NCBI GenBank assembly: GCA_902612125.1
Contig: CACMBV010000017.1
Span: 1-44,944, forward strand
DNA length: 44,944 bases
Reading direction: 5' to 3'
Source: an uncultured Verrucomicrobiota bacterium
GTDB taxonomy: Bacteria > Verrucomicrobiota > Verrucomicrobiia > Opitutales > Seribacteraceae
Shown here: piece after piece, positions 42,258 to 44,944 of the stretch
Position numbering within the stretch: position 1 is the stretch's first letter
Layout of the letters: each line of letters opens with the position of its first letter
Program-made: the position numbers and the translations under genes
Notes under the pieces: generated by a model
Told to the model about the DNA's origin: nothing
What the model saw: the letters and a program-made list of their open reading frames with translations, nothing else
Databases searched by the model: none

Positions 42258-43217
42258 ATGAATCGACGCAAGTTTGTACAAACCGCCGCCGTGACCGCTA
42301 CGGCAGTAACCGCAATTCCAGTCCCTGGCCTTCAGGCGAAGGAACAAAAAGCTACGAGAAAGAAGCGTTATCAGAATGGAGCTACCCATTGGCCCATCTG
42401 TTTGGATACGGCCACCTTGAGTAAAGAGTTAACCCTCGAGGAAAAAGTCAAACTTGCGGCTGATGCCGGATTTGATGCCATCGAACCCTGGGACCGTGAA
42501 CTCCAGAAACATGAGGAGTCGGGAGGTAGCCTCAAGGATCTGGGCCAAGAAATTCGCGACCGTGGTCTGTATGTGCCAAGTGTCATCGGTCTATGGGGTG
42601 GATTGGCACCTTCAAAAGAAATTTTCAACCAGGAAATCGATGTGCACAAGAAGCGTTTGCAGATGATTTCTGATATTGGATCTGAGCATGTCCAAGTAAT
42701 TCCGAAATTCGGCCGCGAAGAGCCTTTGGACAAAAGAGTCGCTGCATGGAGCTACAGTCAAGTTTGCGAAATGGCCAAGGAGTACAATTTAAAGCCAGCA
42801 GCCATTTTTCTAAACATGGTACGTGGACTTGAACGCATGTCCGATGCCACAGCAATCGCACTCGATTCCGATCAACCGGAAGCCATGATCATTCCCGATA
42901 CCTACCATATGTTCCTTGCTGGAACCGGACCCAATGCCCTGGGCCGTCTGCGTGGAGACTTTATTGCTATTTTCCAATTTGCCGATGCCGGAAAAGAGGT
43001 TGAACCGATTTTGCATAAGGGAGTCGATTCGCAACGGGTGCTACCGGGTGACGGTAAAATCGACCTCAAGGCCTATCTGACCAACCTTAAGAAAACCGGC
43101 TTTGATGGTTGCGTATCGTTGGAGCTATATAATCCGGAATATCGCGAACGGGAGCCGGTTGCCTTTCTTCAAGAGGCGTTACGTAAAACGGTAAAGGTAG
43201 TTTCTTCGGCGGGTTGA
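42258..43217 (+). CDS. Tat-exported TIM-barrel sugar isomerase/epimerase
   Basis: 319-residue protein of the AP endonuclease 2/xylose isomerase-like TIM-barrel family. The N-terminus NRRKFVQTAAVTATAVTAIPV is a twin-arginine signal with cleavage near residue 27, so a folded, probably metal-loaded enzyme is exported. Barrel landmarks: EKVKLAADAGFDAIEPWDRE, DIGSEHVQVIP, EYNLKPAAIFLNMV, MIIPDTYHMFLAGT, and the terminal GFDGCVSLELYNPEY, where acidic and His residues at strand ends are the usual metal ligands. The family converts keto-sugars, and exported members accompany DUF1080 and sulfatase genes in this phylum, which suggests action on oxidised sugars. The exact reaction is open. Confidence 0.9.
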   Translation: MNRRKFVQTAAVTATAVTAIPVPGLQAKEQKATRKKRYQNGATHWPICLDTATLSKELTLEEKVKLAADAGFDAIEPWDRELQKHEESGGSLKDLGQEIRDRGLYVPSVIGLWGGLAPSKEIFNQEIDVHKKRLQMISDIGSEHVQVIPKFGREEPLDKRVAAWSYSQVCEMAKEYNLKPAAIFLNMVRGLERMSDATAIALDSDQPEAMIIPDTYHMFLAGTGPNALGRLRGDFIAIFQFADAGKEVEPILHKGVDSQRVLPGDGKIDLKAYLTNLKKTGFDGCVSLELYNPEYREREPVAFLQEALRKTVKVVSSAG

Positions 43218-43361
43218 TTCGTCTATCTGAACTGATTTACTTTGTCGTTTTGGCAGGTTGGGTATTCTGATTAAGGAAACCGACAGTCAAGCGTTTTGGG
43301 TGCGAAGATTTAGAGCAGTACAAACGTAAAGGCGACGAACCTGATTGAAGATGTAGGAGAT

Positions 43362-43393
43362 AAAAAAGGTTTTTTATTTAAAAAACTTTTTTT
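43362..43393. terminator. AT-rich hairpin, possible terminator
   Basis: A6-GG-T6 (43362-43375) pairs over 14 positions with A6-C-T7 (43380-43393) around the loop ATTT, with one G-T pair. It ends in a T-run on the plus strand and is equally good on the minus strand. It lies 145 bases after the isomerase stop and 115 before the next start, within a 290-base gap that otherwise shows no gene. The stem is nearly all A-T, so strength is doubtful. Confidence 0.4.
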
Positions 43394-43507
43394 GAGTCTG
43401 TTTCGTTTCGTATTTTGTCCTCAATAGTCCAATAAATCAATTTATGAAAATACATGCCGTTACCGATACCTTTAAGCTGAGAATCGGAAAGAAAAGCTGA
43501 AATCTTC

Positions 43508-44917
43508 ATGAAACCAAAATATGCCATATCTCTTTGCCTCCTCTTACTCTGTTCAATCCTTTGGGCCAAAACAGGGAGCTCCAAACCAAATGTACTCTTT
43601 CTTTCGATTGATGATCTGAACGACTGGGTGGGTTTTATGGATGGGCACCCTCAGGCCAAGACGCCTCATATGGATAGATTGGCCAAGAGTGGTCGCAATT
43701 TTACCAATGCTCACTGCTCAGTTCCGGTGTGTACTTCCTCCCGTAACTCGGTGATGTCGGGCATAGGTCCCATGACGCATGGTAGTTATGAAATCGGGCC
43801 CAAGTATGAGGAACTACCTGCTCTTGCCATGGCACCCACCATTCAGCGGTATTTTAAGGATAATGGCTACTATACTCTGTCAGGTGGAAAAGTTTTGCAC
43901 CATAATTTTGGTGGTCGTTTGAGCGAAGATATTGACCAGTCGTTGGGCCGGGCCCGCAGTCCGCGTCCCAAGAAGCCGATGAGTCGCCCGGCAAGCTGGA
44001 GCGGAGCGTGGGATTGGGGAGCCTATCCTGATACGGATGCGAAGATGGGGGATATTCAACTGGCCGAAGCTGCGGCTAAAGCCCTCAAAGAAAAATATGA
44101 TAAACCTTTCTTCATGTCGGTCGGGTTCTTTCGTCCGCATGTTCCGCTATTGGTTCCACCCAAATGGTTCGAACTGTATGAGAAGGATAAGATCATTTTG
44201 CCCAAGAACCCAAAGAGTGACCTCGACGATCTGCCTAAGAACTTTCTCTCCATTAACGACTATGCTGCGGCCCCCACTCATCGTGAGGTTACGGGAAGTG
44301 GTAATCAGCGAAGCCTGACCCATGCTTACCTAGCGTCAGTGAGTTTTGTGGATCATTGCGTGGGAATTGTAATGGACGCTCTGGAAGCAAGCTCGTATGC
44401 GGATAGCACCATCATCATTTTGTGGAGTGACCATGGTTTTCACCTCGGTGAGAAACAGCACTGGGCCAAGCGGACCCTGTGGGAAGAATCGACCCGTGTG
44501 CCTCTTCTGATCAGCGGTCCGGGGATCAAACCGGGCAAGGAGTGCGAGGAACCCGCAAGCCTGCTTGATCTTTACCCTACACTGGTGGATTTGTGCAACC
44601 TGCCCAAAAATGATCGGCTCGAAGGAATTTCCCTAGTCCCTCAACTCAAAGATCCAAACGCAGCGAGGAAGCATCCCGCTATCACCTCCTCATATATTGG
44701 CAACCATTCGATACGGACCCGTGACTGGCGACTGATCTCCTACGAGGATGGATCCATGGAACTCTACGACCACCGAACCGACCCCGATGAGTTTGTGAAC
44801 TTGGCCAAAGATCCCAAACATCAGAATATGATCACAAGACTGGCCAAGTGGTTACCCCAAAAAGTTGCACCTGAGTTCAAGGAAAAGTCAGAGCTTCTGC
44901 GTATACGCAAAAAATGA
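43508..44917 (+). CDS. secreted sulfatase, iduronate-2-sulfatase-like, C-T-S-S-R motif
   Basis: 469-residue sulfatase; signal YAISLCLLLLCSILWA. Opens KPNVLFLSIDDLNDWVGFM with the D-D pair, then CTSSR (75-79) where the usual Pro/Ala is Ser, followed by NSVMSGIGPMTHGSYE. FFMSVGFFRPHVPLLVPPKWFELY and WSDHGFHLGEKQHWAKRTLWEESTRVPLLI are strong marks of the iduronate-2-sulfatase-like subgroup, shared with the protein at 10979-12346. Ends with a Lys/Arg-rich tail. The stop lies 27 bases before the window end, so its downstream partner is not seen. Whether Ser is tolerated by the formylglycine-generating enzyme here is uncertain; the rest of the active site is intact. Confidence 0.92.
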   Translation: MKPKYAISLCLLLLCSILWAKTGSSKPNVLFLSIDDLNDWVGFMDGHPQAKTPHMDRLAKSGRNFTNAHCSVPVCTSSRNSVMSGIGPMTHGSYEIGPKYEELPALAMAPTIQRYFKDNGYYTLSGGKVLHHNFGGRLSEDIDQSLGRARSPRPKKPMSRPASWSGAWDWGAYPDTDAKMGDIQLAEAAAKALKEKYDKPFFMSVGFFRPHVPLLVPPKWFELYEKDKIILPKNPKSDLDDLPKNFLSINDYAAAPTHREVTGSGNQRSLTHAYLASVSFVDHCVGIVMDALEASSYADSTIIILWSDHGFHLGEKQHWAKRTLWEESTRVPLLISGPGIKPGKECEEPASLLDLYPTLVDLCNLPKNDRLEGISLVPQLKDPNAARKHPAITSSYIGNHSIRTRDWRLISYEDGSMELYDHRTDPDEFVNLAKDPKHQNMITRLAKWLPQKVAPEFKEKSELLRIRKK

Positions 44918-44944
44918 AAAGCTTGATTAATATTTCATTGGGAT

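Overview
The window reads as a chromosome segment of a marine, polysaccharide-degrading bacterium of the Planctomycetota-Verrucomicrobiota group, most likely Verrucomicrobiota. The evidence is the family mix: five intact type I sulfatases, four DUF1080 (3-keto-disaccharide hydrolase type) proteins, three ThuA-like proteins, a DUF1552 protein next to a giant PSCyt1/DUF1587/DUF1592/DUF1588 protein, a secreted pectate lyase, and many exported proteins with Sec, lipoprotein or Tat signals. Base composition looks moderate to AT-rich. I saw no rRNA, tRNA, CRISPR, transposase or phage gene.

Layout. 1-13.3 kb: a glycan-degradation block (sulfatases, PL1-type pectate lyase, DUF1080, ThuA, alpha/beta hydrolases) mixed with two housekeeping-like genes (EamA permease, AIM24-like protein) and a decayed stretch at about 6.7-7.8 kb. 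13.4-23.1 kb: a different kind of island that looks like a transition-metal (probably zinc) limitation cluster. A leftward operon (lipoprotein, ABC ATPase, FtsX-type permease, DUF3299 protein) diverges from a rightward set (flavoprotein, ACR3-like carrier, DsrE-like protein, HisI, an unknown 147-residue protein, CobW/COG0523 GTPase). Two matching palindromes, one in the divergent promoter and one before the DsrE-like gene, suggest one shared repressor. 23.2-36.3 kb: two ThuA proteins, DUF1080 proteins, an FmdB-like protein, the DUF1552/DUF1592 pair, an esterase and an FAD enzyme with an EF-hand. 36.3-44.9 kb: a sulfatase pseudogene, a MerC-domain protein, a CvfB-like RNA-binding protein, a GH43-like propeller protein, a DUF2164 pseudogene, two sulfatases, a TolB-like propeller and a Tat-exported sugar isomerase.

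How it fits together (inference): sulfatases remove sulfate esters, the lyase, the esterases and the propeller protein act on the glycan backbone and its substituents, and DUF1080/ThuA/TIM-barrel isomerase/FAD oxidoreductase proteins may belong to oxidation-based (3-keto sugar) glycoside breakdown. No SusC/D pair or TonB receptor is visible.

The most notable signals are (1) the metal-limitation island with its shared 25-29 bp operator, (2) five decayed genes between intact neighbours, each recognisable only by reading across stops or frameshifts, and (3) a 1609-residue DUF1592-type protein that carries four tandem copies of a roughly 230-260 residue module.
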